64,000 nucleotides of DNA from HK1 sp965220535 (lineage in GTDB: Bacteria > Pseudomonadota > Gammaproteobacteria > HK1), in contig OZ244833.1 of assembly GCA_965220535.1 (NCBI GenBank), forward strand, positions 2,480,001 through 2,544,000, read 5' to 3'. Of the stretch, positions 18,201 to 26,587 are shown in pieces. The translations under genes and the position numbers were made by a program. A model generated the notes under the pieces. The model was not told the DNA's origin. It saw only the letters and a program-made list of their open reading frames with translations, and did no database searches. How positions within the stretch are numbered: the first letter of the stretch is position 1; every line of letters starts with the position of its first letter.

Positions 18201-19424
18201 GGGGATGCCTTGCGACGCTATCCCTCGTTCGATATCGCGTATCGCTAAATCAGACCTTGCCAGGAAAAATCCCCGTCGGTCGTCGGCGAAGGCATCCGTG
18301 CACGCGACCGATGGATTCGGTGATATCTGTCAGGCGCACGAGCCGCCGTTCGCCTACTGCCGAAAAGGAAAATTGCCGATCGAAGGCCGGCCTGATGCAC
18401 TTTCAAGATCGATAACTCGAAGGGCATTGTTTTTTTGCCCGATTATACCCCTGTCGAGCGCTTGTCCTTCCGTGGCCCTCGTCCGAGACGCTCGATACTT
18501 ATCGGCTTGGTTTTCTTGCGAAAGACGAGGGTATGGGCGCAGGCCTTCGCGGATAAGGTCGAAGAGGGTTCTATCGTCTCTTACCGAGACCGGTTTCGAC
18601 CGCGGATGCTTGCCTTCGCTCGTCCGGTTTGACACTTCGTTTCTCCTAAGGGGTCTTGCCCCGGGTCGCGGGCTTCGTTTCGAAAGGCATAGAGTCGACC
18701 ACCGAAAAACGATTTTTCGTCCGAGCAGGCTTGCGCAGAGTCGATATGCGCGAGGTGTTCGAGCGCGGGGATGTGGACATCGATACACGGTGCTATGGTG
18801 ATCTCAGCAAAGGATTTTTCGGTATCGAATGCAGGAGCGATGGACGCAATCTATAGGCTGCCGAATCGTTCGACGATCTGAAAAATGCCGACGATCCCAC
18901 CGGGATCGATATGCGTTTGAAATTAGGCAACGAGTCCTTCAAGAGGGTATCGCGCTTCGAAGTCGAGTCGGTCGGATCCGATGCGCTCGTTAGTCGTTAT
19001 AAGGGAATTTTTCGAGTTCGACTCGTTTCGATCGTCGAAGCGAATGCTTGAGCGAGCGTCCGAGTTTGCGGTTCGCGTCGACGATAAGCACGGGAATCTC
19101 TCCACGCTTCGATTCTCGGCCGAAGGGATCGGCGAAGTCTTGCCCGAGTGCAGCCGGAGATGCGAGGAATTCCGGCAGTGATCCGCGGCGGTTGCCGTCG
19201 CTGTTCGTGATTGTTTTGTCGGCACCGCAGGCAGCCGGTGTACGCCGATGGCCGGAGCCTAAGAAAAGCATGTCGAATCGCGCCGCACACTTGCGACGTC
19301 GGTGTGCCGGTTGCGATGATCGAACCAATACAACGATCCCTCGAATGGCGATATTGCCGAAGTCGAAGTCGAAATTGATATCCGAGCGAGCGCGGGTCAC
19401 CGAATCCCGGATCGATGGCCGCTT
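18201..19424. other. Long intergenic region, no gene recognised
   Basis: About 1.2 kb in which frames open on both strands because of base composition, but none carries a recognisable motif, a good start site and matching codon use at once. It may hold decayed genes. Confidence 0.5.
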
Positions 19425-20099
19425 TCACGAGGCGTTTTTTTCCGCGCGCTCTTTCAGCGCCGCTTCCAAGCGATCCAGATCATCGGGCGTATTGATATTG
19501 AGAAAGCATTCGCCGCAGTCCGAAAAATCGGCGGTGACGGTGCGGCGAGTCGCATACCAAAGGTCGATCTTGCGCCCGCCTTGCGCAAGGAAAGCGAGCA
19601 GGCCGGGCAAAACGGGGCGGGTCAGCAAGGCGAAGGTCGGTTGCATCCGTTCGCCGTCATGGGCCACGGCGATTTCCGCCTCGGCACCCTCGAGGGCGGC
19701 ATGAAGCCGGCTTCCCAATCTCTTGTCCACCAAGGGCGAGTCGCAAGGGACGGTCAGCACCAAGGGAGTGGTCGATGCTTCGAGCGCACCCGCCATCCCC
19801 GCAAGCGGCCCGGCGAAGGCGACCGCGACCGCATCTTCGGCGCCCTCGCTCGTCTCGCCTTCGATCTTCGGATCCGCGATCACCGGACAGTTGCCGATCG
19901 CCCGATATTCCGCGGCATGGCGGTTGGCGTTGATGACGAGCCTTGCTGCTTGGCTTTCGAGCGCGCGCAATGTATGGGCGATCATCGGCTCCCCCGCCAA
20001 GGGGATCAGCCCCTTGTCCTTGCCTCCCATACGGCGAGCGCGCCCGCCGGCGAGCACGACGGCGGTGATGCGATCTTTCGGGTAAGTCGGAAGGCTCAT
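19425..20099 (-). CDS. mobA: Molybdenum cofactor guanylyltransferase
   Basis: MobA adds GMP to molybdopterin to make the MGD cofactor needed by DMSO-reductase-family enzymes such as formate dehydrogenase. The N-terminal nucleotide-binding signature ITAVVLAGGRARRMGGKDKG is complete. GEPMIAHTLRALESQA, VLTVPCDSPLVDKRLG (metal-binding Asp) and the C-terminal FLNINTPDDLDRLEA follow. The start at 20099 is chosen because MSLPTYPKDRITAVV matches family N-termini; an upstream frame to 20165 adds unconserved residues. Length 224 is about normal. It fits functionally with the formate dehydrogenase gene at the end of the window, although the two are not linked. Confidence 0.92.
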   Translation of the reverse strand: MSLPTYPKDRITAVVLAGGRARRMGGKDKGLIPLAGEPMIAHTLRALESQAARLVINANRHAAEYRAIGNCPVIADPKIEGETSEGAEDAVAVAFAGPLAGMAGALEASTTPLVLTVPCDSPLVDKRLGSRLHAALEGAEAEIAVAHDGERMQPTFALLTRPVLPGLLAFLAQGGRKIDLWYATRRTVTADFSDCGECFLNINTPDDLDRLEAALKERAEKNAS

Positions 20100-20400
20100 C
20101 GTCTCCGGCGATATTCTCGGCTTGTCGAAACTCCCTCGAATTCGAGGAGGAAGAGGCTTTCTCAAGAATTTTTCTCAGGGGTCTTTCCAAGGACTCTCTC
20201 GGGCTTGCCTTCGAAGTTCGGCGACCGGCAATGCCGGTGAGGAACATCCTTAGGGCTGCCCACCGAAATTCTCGACCGGTTTTCAGCTATCGAACCTGTT
20301 CCCGGAACGAGGTCGAGGTCGAAACGAGAACCCCTCGCCCCTGATCGGATGGGGCGGCCTGCATCTTAACGTCTGAGAGAGACGAGGGGGAGTCGTCGAT
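20100..20400. other. Intergenic region, no gene seen
   Basis: Only a short ACCGGCAATGCCGGT palindrome near 20223-20237 was noticed. Confidence 0.5.
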
Positions 20401-21072
20401 TCATCCCCCGGTCGCGCTGTTGTTGACCAAGGCTCCGCCGCCGCCGGTTCGGGTCAGCACTTGGGCGGTGAAACTGCCCTTCGAGCGAACTTCGCAAGTC
20501 AGGCCCAAGCCCTCCCATCGATGCTCGATGCCGCTTGCGAGGGCTTCGGATTGAATATGTCTGGTCGTCAGGCGCTCGATAGTTCCCAAACTCCATTCGT
20601 AGGGATTGCCGTCGTCGGTGTAGCAAACGAAAACGGTCTCGAGGCAATCGGCTTCTTGCGAGCTGCAACGAATGCGGATATTCGATTCGTCGTCCGAATC
20701 GGGCGAGGGAATCGATTCGATATCCGCGCGGTGGGCTTCGCCTTCGAGAACGCTTCGGATCGCCGCGCTGTTGTTGACGAGCACGCCCTCGCCCGAACGG
20801 GTCCAGACTTGCGAGCCGATATTCGCGCTGCTTCTAAGGGCGCATCCCAAACGACCTTTCCCCGACCAAGACTCTCCTCCCGTATGGGTTTGGATATCGC
20901 TTGCCGAGACCGAGACCGCCCCCCAAGCGGGGATCGGCTGCGGGAGCGTTCCTTGGAAGGCTTCTCCGGTCGCTTGGGCGGAGCAATCGAAAGCAACGGA
21001 GCAAGCGGTATCTTGCTTGCATTGAATGCGAAGGGTCGCAGCGTCCCCCGACTCCGGCGGCGGGAGGGCCAG
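20401..21072 (-). repeat. C-terminal module DNA, copy 1 of a ~670-bp duplication
   Basis: Nearly base-for-base identical with 22441-23112 at an offset of 2040 bp, with only scattered differences. The identity starts at the SHALALPPPES/THALALPPPES codons and ends at the stop codons; flanking DNA is unrelated. This points to recent duplication or gene conversion of the module. Confidence 0.9.
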
Positions 21073-21717
21073 CGCATGGCTTTTGACCGGCTGTCTGATC
21101 CGGTGTTCGTGCTCGGCCAGCAGCAGGGTGATTCTGATCATATTTTCATAAGTGCCCGCCAGTTGGCCGCCCACCTTGTATTTGCCGTGAACAATGATCG
21201 TCGGGGTGCCCTGTATCTCGTATCGCTGCTGCATCGTCAAGGATTTGTCGATGTCGGCGCTGACGGCGGGTGAATTCCAAGTCTCTTCGAGTTTGGCTTT
21301 GTCCACCCCGCTGCGCTCGTTGTAGAAATCGATGATGGATTCCTTGGTGTCGAGCGCGACTCCATCCTTGTGAATCCGCTCGAAGAACCCCCGGTGGTGT
21401 TCTTCCGAGATGCCGAGCGCATGGGCGGTGTAATAGCCTTGGGCGTGGGTCCGCCAAGTATCTCTGAAAATCGCCGGCAAGCGCCGAATCTCGGCATAGT
21501 CGGGCAGGTTCTGTTCCAGATACTCCATATAAGGGAGAAATCTGTAGCAGAAGGGGCAGCCGTACCAGAAGACGTCGACGATTTCGATTTTGTCGCCGGT
21601 TTCGACGGGCTGGGGTTGGGCCAGGGTCTCGTACATCCCCTCGATGTCGGAGATATTGCCGGATTGGGCGAAGGTGGAGCCGGCGCTCGCGATCAGGCAA
21701 AAAACGATACTCGCCAA
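20401..21717 (-). CDS. Secreted DsbA-like thioredoxin fused to a VNNSA-type C-terminal module
   Basis: Residues ~1-18 (TTG at 21717) are the end of a signal peptide, SIVFCLIASAGSTFAQ. A DsbA domain follows: IEIVDVFWYGCPFCYRFLPY holds the CPFC active site and YEIQGTPTIIVHG the cis-Pro. Its natural place is the periplasm, as a thiol oxidase. From about residue 215 comes a ~225-residue module made of two ~95-residue related halves, each with paired Cys and ending WTRSGEGVLVNNSA or LTRTGGGGALVNNSA. This module is nearly identical to the end of the protein at 22438-25338. The frame is open upstream to a C-run at 21907-21921 but has no ATG. A leader ORF with a strong ribosome-binding site (ATG 21946) would join it in frame if the run were 14 or 17 nt. 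At the present 15 it appears OFF. Confidence 0.8.
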   Translation of the reverse strand: MASIVFCLIASAGSTFAQSGNISDIEGMYETLAQPQPVETGDKIEIVDVFWYGCPFCYRFLPYMEYLEQNLPDYAEIRRLPAIFRDTWRTHAQGYYTAHALGISEEHHRGFFERIHKDGVALDTKESIIDFYNERSGVDKAKLEETWNSPAVSADIDKSLTMQQRYEIQGTPTIIVHGKYKVGGQLAGTYENMIRITLLLAEHEHRIRQPVKSHALALPPPESGDAATLRIQCKQDTACSVAFDCSAQATGEAFQGTLPQPIPAWGAVSVSASDIQTHTGGESWSGKGRLGCALRSSANIGSQVWTRSGEGVLVNNSAAIRSVLEGEAHRADIESIPSPDSDDESNIRIRCSSQEADCLETVFVCYTDDGNPYEWSLGTIERLTTRHIQSEALASGIEHRWEGLGLTCEVRSKGSFTAQVLTRTGGGGALVNNSATGG

Positions 21718-21889
21718 GCCGAGCGCATGAAAGAGCCCCGAGGTCGAATCGGGGCGGGGGTTGTTTGCTCTTATCGATCCTGTCGTTAGCGCAAGAACGG
21801 AAGGGATATAGCCAATCAGTATCGCTGCGCACTTCTTAAATGCGGCATCGATAAACCGATCGTTCTTTTCAAGAAGACCGGTTCGTCGC

Positions 21890-21946
21890 TCAGATCCTAA
21901 TTTTCTGGGGGGGGGGGGGGGTAATTAATCTACAAGACTGGAACAT
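21890..21946 (-). CDS. Phase-variable leader ORF of the DsbA fusion (18 codons as sequenced)
   Basis: ATG at 21946 follows AAGGAG (21955-21960) at ideal spacing. It reads MFQSCRLITPPPP, then after the 15-nt C-run QKIRI-stop. With 14 or 17 C it would instead continue RKLGSERRTGLLEKNDR and through a hydrophobic stretch into the DsbA frame without a stop. The leader is homologous to MLRSYGLITPPPPRK of the gene at 25338, including the downstream EKN-x-R and TTGSI blocks. Confidence 0.7.
   Translation of the reverse strand: MFQSCRLITPPPPQKIRI
21907..21921 (-). repeat. 15-nt C-run in the leader of the DsbA fusion gene
   Basis: Coding strand TTAATTA, 15 C, AGAAAATTAGG. Frame arithmetic: 14 or 17 joins leader and DsbA frame, 15 and 16 both lead to early stops. 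Context resembles the tracts at 5215 and 25299. Confidence 0.9.
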
Positions 21947-22437
21947 CGTTTTTGCTCCTTTCGATAGATTGTTCGTTGTGCCGATTTTGGGCATCGATAC
22001 GAAATGCGCCGAATCAGGATGCCGTCGAGGCAAATCAAAGGGGAGAGATTTACGGGAACTCCCGCGGTCTCCATCAATTCGGTCGGGTGGCTTTTCGCGA
22101 GGACATTGATGGCGAGGGCGTGTCCTTCCTTCGCTATCGATGGGGGATATTTTTCCCGAGGCATCGATGCACTGGCTCCAAGTCATATTTTACACTCCTT
22201 CCTTGCTTGTATCCTTGCTCATACCGGGAAGGCGTAAAGTCGGCTGTTATCAAGGGCGCTCTCGGCCGGCTCCCCGAAAGATATCGCCGGCCGAAAGATA
22301 GCCGAAGGAAGTCCAAGAGCAAGTGGTGGGTGGACAATCTATATTCGCGCCCTTGCCGGTGGTCCCGAACGCCACCGGCGCTCCTCGCTCCCTACGCGTT
22401 CTATCTATATATTCCTCCTTTCGCGTTCTAGCCCGTT
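21947..22437. other. Intergenic region; leader-module upstream DNA at its left end
   Basis: About 65 bp upstream of the leader ATG (to ~22010) resembles the DNA upstream of 25338 (CGTATCGA-GCCC and GGCRCAACGA words, then the ribosome-binding site). The leader cassette thus includes 5'-untranslated DNA. The remainder shows no gene. Confidence 0.55.
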
Positions 22438-25338
22438 TTATCCCCCGCCGGTCGCGCTGTTGTTGACCAAGGCTCCGCCGCCGCCGGTTCGGGTCAGCAC
22501 TTGGGCGGTGAAACTGCCGTTCGAGCGAACTTCGCAAGTCAGACCCAAGCCCTCCCATCGATGCTCGATGCCGCTTGCGAGGGCTTCGGATTGAATATGT
22601 CTGGTCGTCAGGCGCTCGATAGTTCCCAAACTCCATTCGTAGGGATTGCCGTCGTCGGTGTAGCAAACGAAAACGGTCTCGAGGCAATCGGCTTCTTGCG
22701 AGCTGCAACGAATGCGGATATTCGATTCGTCGTCCGAGTCGGGCGAGGGAATCGATTCGATATCCGCTCGGTGGGCTTCGCCTTCGAGGACGCTTCGGAT
22801 CGCCGCGCTGTTGTTGACGAGCACGCCCTCGCCCGAACGGGTCCAGACTTGCGAGCCGATATTCTCGCTGCTTCTAAGGGCGCATCCCAAACGACCTTTC
22901 CCTGACCAAGACTCTCCTCCCGTATGGGTTTGGATATCGCTTGCCGAAACCGAGACTGCCCCCCAAGCGGGGATCGGCTGCGGGAGCGTTCCTTGGAAGG
23001 CTTCTCCGGTCGCTTGGGCGGAGCAATCGAAGGCGACGGAGCATGCGGTATCTTGCTTGCAGTGAATCCGAAGGGTCGCAGCGTCCCCCGACTCCGGTGG
23101 CGGGAGGGCGAGAGCGTGGGTTTTCGGCGGCTGATTTGAATCGCCTTCCTCGTCGTTATCCGCGATGGAAACGTCGATCGAGGTGATATCCCGACTCCCC
23201 GATCGGAAAACGATCATCCCCGTCTCGTCCATCGCGTCGAAATCTTCGCGCGCGGAGAGGGTGATTCCGACGAATTGACCATAACTGGTCGGGGTGAAGG
23301 CGACGGAGTTCGCACTGAGCGTCAGATCGGAATTCGATGTCGAAAGATCGATCGTCGCATCCTCATCCGGTTGCTCGGCGAGCCGAAGGGAGAAAGCGAA
23401 TATTCCCCCTTCGGTGATCTCGAAGGTTCCTGCGGGAGAGATTTCGATCTCTCCGGTATAGGGAGCGGCCGTCGTCTCGGCATCGTTATCGATGACCAAG
23501 ACTTCTTTGTTTACAGGCGAAACGTTAACCCCGCCCTCGGCCGACAAGACGATCGTGTCGGTGTCGTTCGTCGTATCGTCATCCGCTCGCGCATACATGG
23601 AAACCTTTTGCCGCGTCGAAAAGTTCGAGGGGGTGAAGGTCAACGATCTTTTGTTGATGTAGACATCCCGGTTCGAATGGTTCAAAGTGATCAAGATGTT
23701 CTCGTTCGGGGCGGTAGAAAGACTGACAAAAAATTCACTGTATTCCTCTTCGCCTATCTCCAATACATCCGTCGGCGAGACAAGGATGGATCCGATCCAA
23801 TCGTCATCGACGACGAAGACCTCGTAATCGGCGCTCGAGTCGAAGCCGCCGGAGGTACTGATTTTGAGGGTGTCGTTCTCGTTAGAGCGGTTGGGGTCTT
23901 GGCGAGTGGCGATGGTCATGGTTTGGGCCGCCGTGGAGTTGGCGGGGAAGTCCATAGTGTGGTTGCCGGGGCCGAAGAGAGAAAAACCCCCTATAGTCGT
24001 TCTGAAAACGAAAGTGTTTTTGTTTATCGTCACCCTGACGTTCTTCGGTGCCGGCGGACTAATCCGGATGCTTAGGGTGGCGTTCTCGCCCTCGGGGATA
24101 TAGAGGGGACTGGACGGCTCGATGACGAGAACGGAATGCACTTCCTCATCGTCGTCGGTGATGGCGACCGGGTAATCGATCTTCGAGGTGAAGCTGCCGG
24201 AAGTTCTGACGGTGATGATGGCGTTCTCGTCAAGGTAGTCGTCGTCGTCGTGGTGCACGTTGACGGTGACCGATTGAGGTGCAGCGGCGTTGGCTTCGAA
24301 GGTCAACAACCCGGGGGAAATAGAGATATCGCCATTGGGGCTGAACATCGACACCATAACTTTCTTCGTCGACGGCGGCTCTATTTTGAACGACAAGATG
24401 CCAGAACTGCCCTCGGTGATAGCGAGCGATTCGGCGGGTGCGATGACGAGGGCCGGCTCTTTTTCATCGTCGTCGGTGACGGAGACACTGACGGTGCTCG
24501 TGATGCCCTCGTAAATTCCCGCACCCCCTCCATCATACCCCCCACCGGTCAGGGTGATATTGACGGATTCATCGTTCGTATCATCGTCATGGCTTGCCGA
24601 GACGGTCACCGTCTTGTATCGATTCCAAGCGTTTCCGTGATCCGCGCCCCATCGAAAGAAGACCAGCGAGGTCGGCTCGATGACGATCGACGGATCCGAG
24701 CTCGTCAGGTTGATCGTCATATTCGGGTCGGGTCGGAACTTCGGGTGCACCCTGAAACTGCCTTGTCCGCCTTCGTTCAAGCTCAAGGAAGTCTTGTCAA
24801 GTTTGAAGCTCGTGGGAGTGGTGTCGGTGACGGTCACCTCCATCGTAGCGGTCGGTTCGTTGCTGTACCCTCCACCGCTCAGGGTAAAAGTGATAGTGGC
24901 GGTGTAGTTCTCTCTTTTATCGTCGTCACGTGCGGCGGAGAGGTGAATATTATTTTCTCCTGTTGCTGAAACGACTGTTGTAAAGGAGCTTGACGGGCAA
25001 GAATGGGGTTGTTCGACACATACTCTTACCGCCGGGTTGTCACTGCTGGCGCTCAAAGTCCAACGACCGTTCACCCCAGGATGGAAACGTACATGAGCAG
25101 CTCTCAGATTGGAATTGAACGAGGAACCCTCCCGTATCGTTACGCTGTTGGTTACGGATATCGATCCGGTCGTTTGGGCAAAGACGGGAGGGACATGGAG
25201 AATCGATATCGACATGCAAATCGCAAACGCAGCATGAACGAGCCGACCGTTTTTTTCAATAATACAAGGTGCGCTCATCGTTCGGCTCCTGATTTTTCGG
25301 GGGGGGGGGGGGGTAATCAACCCATAAGACCGAAGCAT
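22438..25338 (-). CDS. Secreted Calx-beta-like repeat protein with VNNSA-type C-terminal module
   Basis: About 966 residues. After a leader with a C-run (MLRSYGLITPPPPRK) comes a signal peptide, AAFAICMSISILHVPPVFAQ, then six ~100-residue beta-sandwich repeats resembling Calx-beta domains. Each opens like AITEGSSG or EITEGGIF and closes with acidic TDDDE or DNDE strings that probably bind Ca2+. The last ~225 residues are the two-part Cys-containing module shared with the DsbA fusion. Two starts are possible. One is ATG 25338 with AGGAG at 25346-25350, which reads in frame through the 15-nt run. The other is ATG 25278 with its own AGGAG just after the run, needing no slippage. Likely a surface or secreted adhesion-type protein. 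It seems ON as sequenced. Confidence 0.8.
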   Translation of the reverse strand: MLRSYGLITPPPPRKIRSRTMSAPCIIEKNGRLVHAAFAICMSISILHVPPVFAQTTGSISVTNSVTIREGSSFNSNLRAAHVRFHPGVNGRWTLSASSDNPAVRVCVEQPHSCPSSSFTTVVSATGENNIHLSAARDDDKRENYTATITFTLSGGGYSNEPTATMEVTVTDTTPTSFKLDKTSLSLNEGGQGSFRVHPKFRPDPNMTINLTSSDPSIVIEPTSLVFFRWGADHGNAWNRYKTVTVSASHDDDTNDESVNITLTGGGYDGGGAGIYEGITSTVSVSVTDDDEKEPALVIAPAESLAITEGSSGILSFKIEPPSTKKVMVSMFSPNGDISISPGLLTFEANAAAPQSVTVNVHHDDDDYLDENAIITVRTSGSFTSKIDYPVAITDDDEEVHSVLVIEPSSPLYIPEGENATLSIRISPPAPKNVRVTINKNTFVFRTTIGGFSLFGPGNHTMDFPANSTAAQTMTIATRQDPNRSNENDTLKISTSGGFDSSADYEVFVVDDDWIGSILVSPTDVLEIGEEEYSEFFVSLSTAPNENILITLNHSNRDVYINKRSLTFTPSNFSTRQKVSMYARADDDTTNDTDTIVLSAEGGVNVSPVNKEVLVIDNDAETTAAPYTGEIEISPAGTFEITEGGIFAFSLRLAEQPDEDATIDLSTSNSDLTLSANSVAFTPTSYGQFVGITLSAREDFDAMDETGMIVFRSGSRDITSIDVSIADNDEEGDSNQPPKTHALALPPPESGDAATLRIHCKQDTACSVAFDCSAQATGEAFQGTLPQPIPAWGAVSVSASDIQTHTGGESWSGKGRLGCALRSSENIGSQVWTRSGEGVLVNNSAAIRSVLEGEAHRADIESIPSPDSDDESNIRIRCSSQEADCLETVFVCYTDDGNPYEWSLGTIERLTTRHIQSEALASGIEHRWEGLGLTCEVRSNGSFTAQVLTRTGGGGALVNNSATGGG
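22441..23112 (-). repeat. C-terminal module DNA, copy 2 of the ~670-bp duplication
   Basis: Partner of 20401-21072. Encodes two related ~95-residue halves: LRIHCKQDTACSVAFDC… to WTRSGEGVLVNNSA, and IRIRCSSQEADCLETVF… to LTRTGGGGALVNNSA. Confidence 0.9.
25299..25313 (-). repeat. 15-nt C-run in the leader of the Calx-beta-like gene
   Basis: Coding strand TTGATTA, 15 C, GAAAAATCAGG. At 15 nt the ATG at 25338 is in frame with the protein; at other lengths it is not, but the internal ATG at 25278 would remain. A change here could therefore modulate expression rather than abolish it. Confidence 0.88.
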
Positions 25339-25434
25339 CTTTTTTCTCCTTTTTATATATCGCTCGTTGCGCCGGGTTCGGGATATTCGGGCTTCGATAC
25401 GACAGCGGTAGCGACGATATCGATATCCGAACTC

Positions 25435-26478
25435 TCAATTCGCCCCGGTCGCCCCGGCCGATCCGGCGAAATCGAGCAGTGTTTTGTGAAGGGTGGCGGG
25501 GATGGCGATGCCCTCGTGCGGGGTGCGCTGCCGCGCTCGGTAGCGGCGATCCGAGGGCAGGCGAGTTCCCTCTTGGGCGAGGATTTCCTCGAATAGGCTT
25601 TCGGCGTGGGCGAGCTGGCCTTCGCGATCCCCGCTGCCGATGCAGCGGGCGGGGTCGATGGCCATGATGAACTCGCCGCCGCAAGGGGCTCCGGATTTGG
25701 AAGTGTCCTTTGCATGGGCTTCGAAACTGAACGGACCCCCGACCAAGGCTCCGGCCAGCAATTCGACCATCAGCGCGATGGCCGCTCCTTTATATCCCCC
25801 GAAGGTCAGTTGGGCTCCGGCAAGGGCGGCGGTCGGATCCGTCGTCGGTTGGCCCTCGGAGTCGACAGCCCAGCCGGGCGGCAGGGCTTTGCCGTCGCGC
25901 AAGTGAATCTGAATCTCGCCGCGGGCGCTCATGCTCGATGCCTGATCGAAGATCAGCGGAGGATTCCCCTGCCGGGGCCAGCCGAACGCCATCGGATTGG
26001 TGCCGTAAATCGGACGGGTGCCCCCGGCGGGGGCGACATAGCGATGGGCGGCGGTGAAGGCGAAAGCGACCAATCCCCGCTCGGCGAGTCGCTCGACTTC
26101 CGGCCACAGGGCGGAGACATTGAAAGCGTTGACGATGGCCAAGGCCGCGATCCCTTGCTCCCGCGCCCGTTTTTCCAAGGGCTCGGCGGCCATCTGCAAG
26201 GCCAGCGGGGCGAAGGCGAAATGGGCGTCGACTTGGATCACGCCCGGGGCGAGATCGCGCAAACTCGGCTCGGCATCGGGCGAAACCCCCGCTTGGTGGA
26301 GGGCTTTGACATAGAAGGGGATGCGAAACAGGCCATGCGATTTGCATTCGTCGCGCTCGGCCGCGGTGAGGGTATCGGCGATGGCTTGCGCGTGCCGATC
26401 GTCGTATCCTTGCCCGCACAGCGCACGAACCGCCAGGCTATGCGTTTCTTCCAGGGAAAGGCGGACTTCATCGCTCAT
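25435..26478 (-). CDS. Ldh-family (malate/L-lactate/ureidoglycolate/imino-acid) dehydrogenase
   Basis: NAD(P)H-dependent oxidoreductase of the malate/L-lactate dehydrogenase (Ldh_2) family, which also includes delta1-piperideine-2-carboxylate reductase and ureidoglycolate dehydrogenase. Family motifs: DECKSHGLFRIPFYVKAL (the SHGxxR substrate-binding segment), ALAIVNAFNVSALWPEVE, GGTRPIYGTNPMAFGWPR (NxxA/GTNP signature) and GGYKGAAIALMVELLAGAL near the end. Start at 26478 (MSDEVRLSLEET) has AAGGGGG upstream. 347 residues, normal. It is divergent from the esterase gene with a ~110-bp shared promoter region. The exact substrate is unknown. Confidence 0.85.
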   Translation of the reverse strand: MSDEVRLSLEETHSLAVRALCGQGYDDRHAQAIADTLTAAERDECKSHGLFRIPFYVKALHQAGVSPDAEPSLRDLAPGVIQVDAHFAFAPLALQMAAEPLEKRAREQGIAALAIVNAFNVSALWPEVERLAERGLVAFAFTAAHRYVAPAGGTRPIYGTNPMAFGWPRQGNPPLIFDQASSMSARGEIQIHLRDGKALPPGWAVDSEGQPTTDPTAALAGAQLTFGGYKGAAIALMVELLAGALVGGPFSFEAHAKDTSKSGAPCGGEFIMAIDPARCIGSGDREGQLAHAESLFEEILAQEGTRLPSDRRYRARQRTPHEGIAIPATLHKTLLDFAGSAGATGAN

Positions 26479-26587
26479 CTTTTGCCCCCTTGTCAATTTC
26501 GTTTTTCGGGCATCGAGTCTTGAAAATTCCCTCTAACGGGGTGAAATGAAAAAATCGTCGCGATTGCAATCCTTCAAGGAGAGCTCC

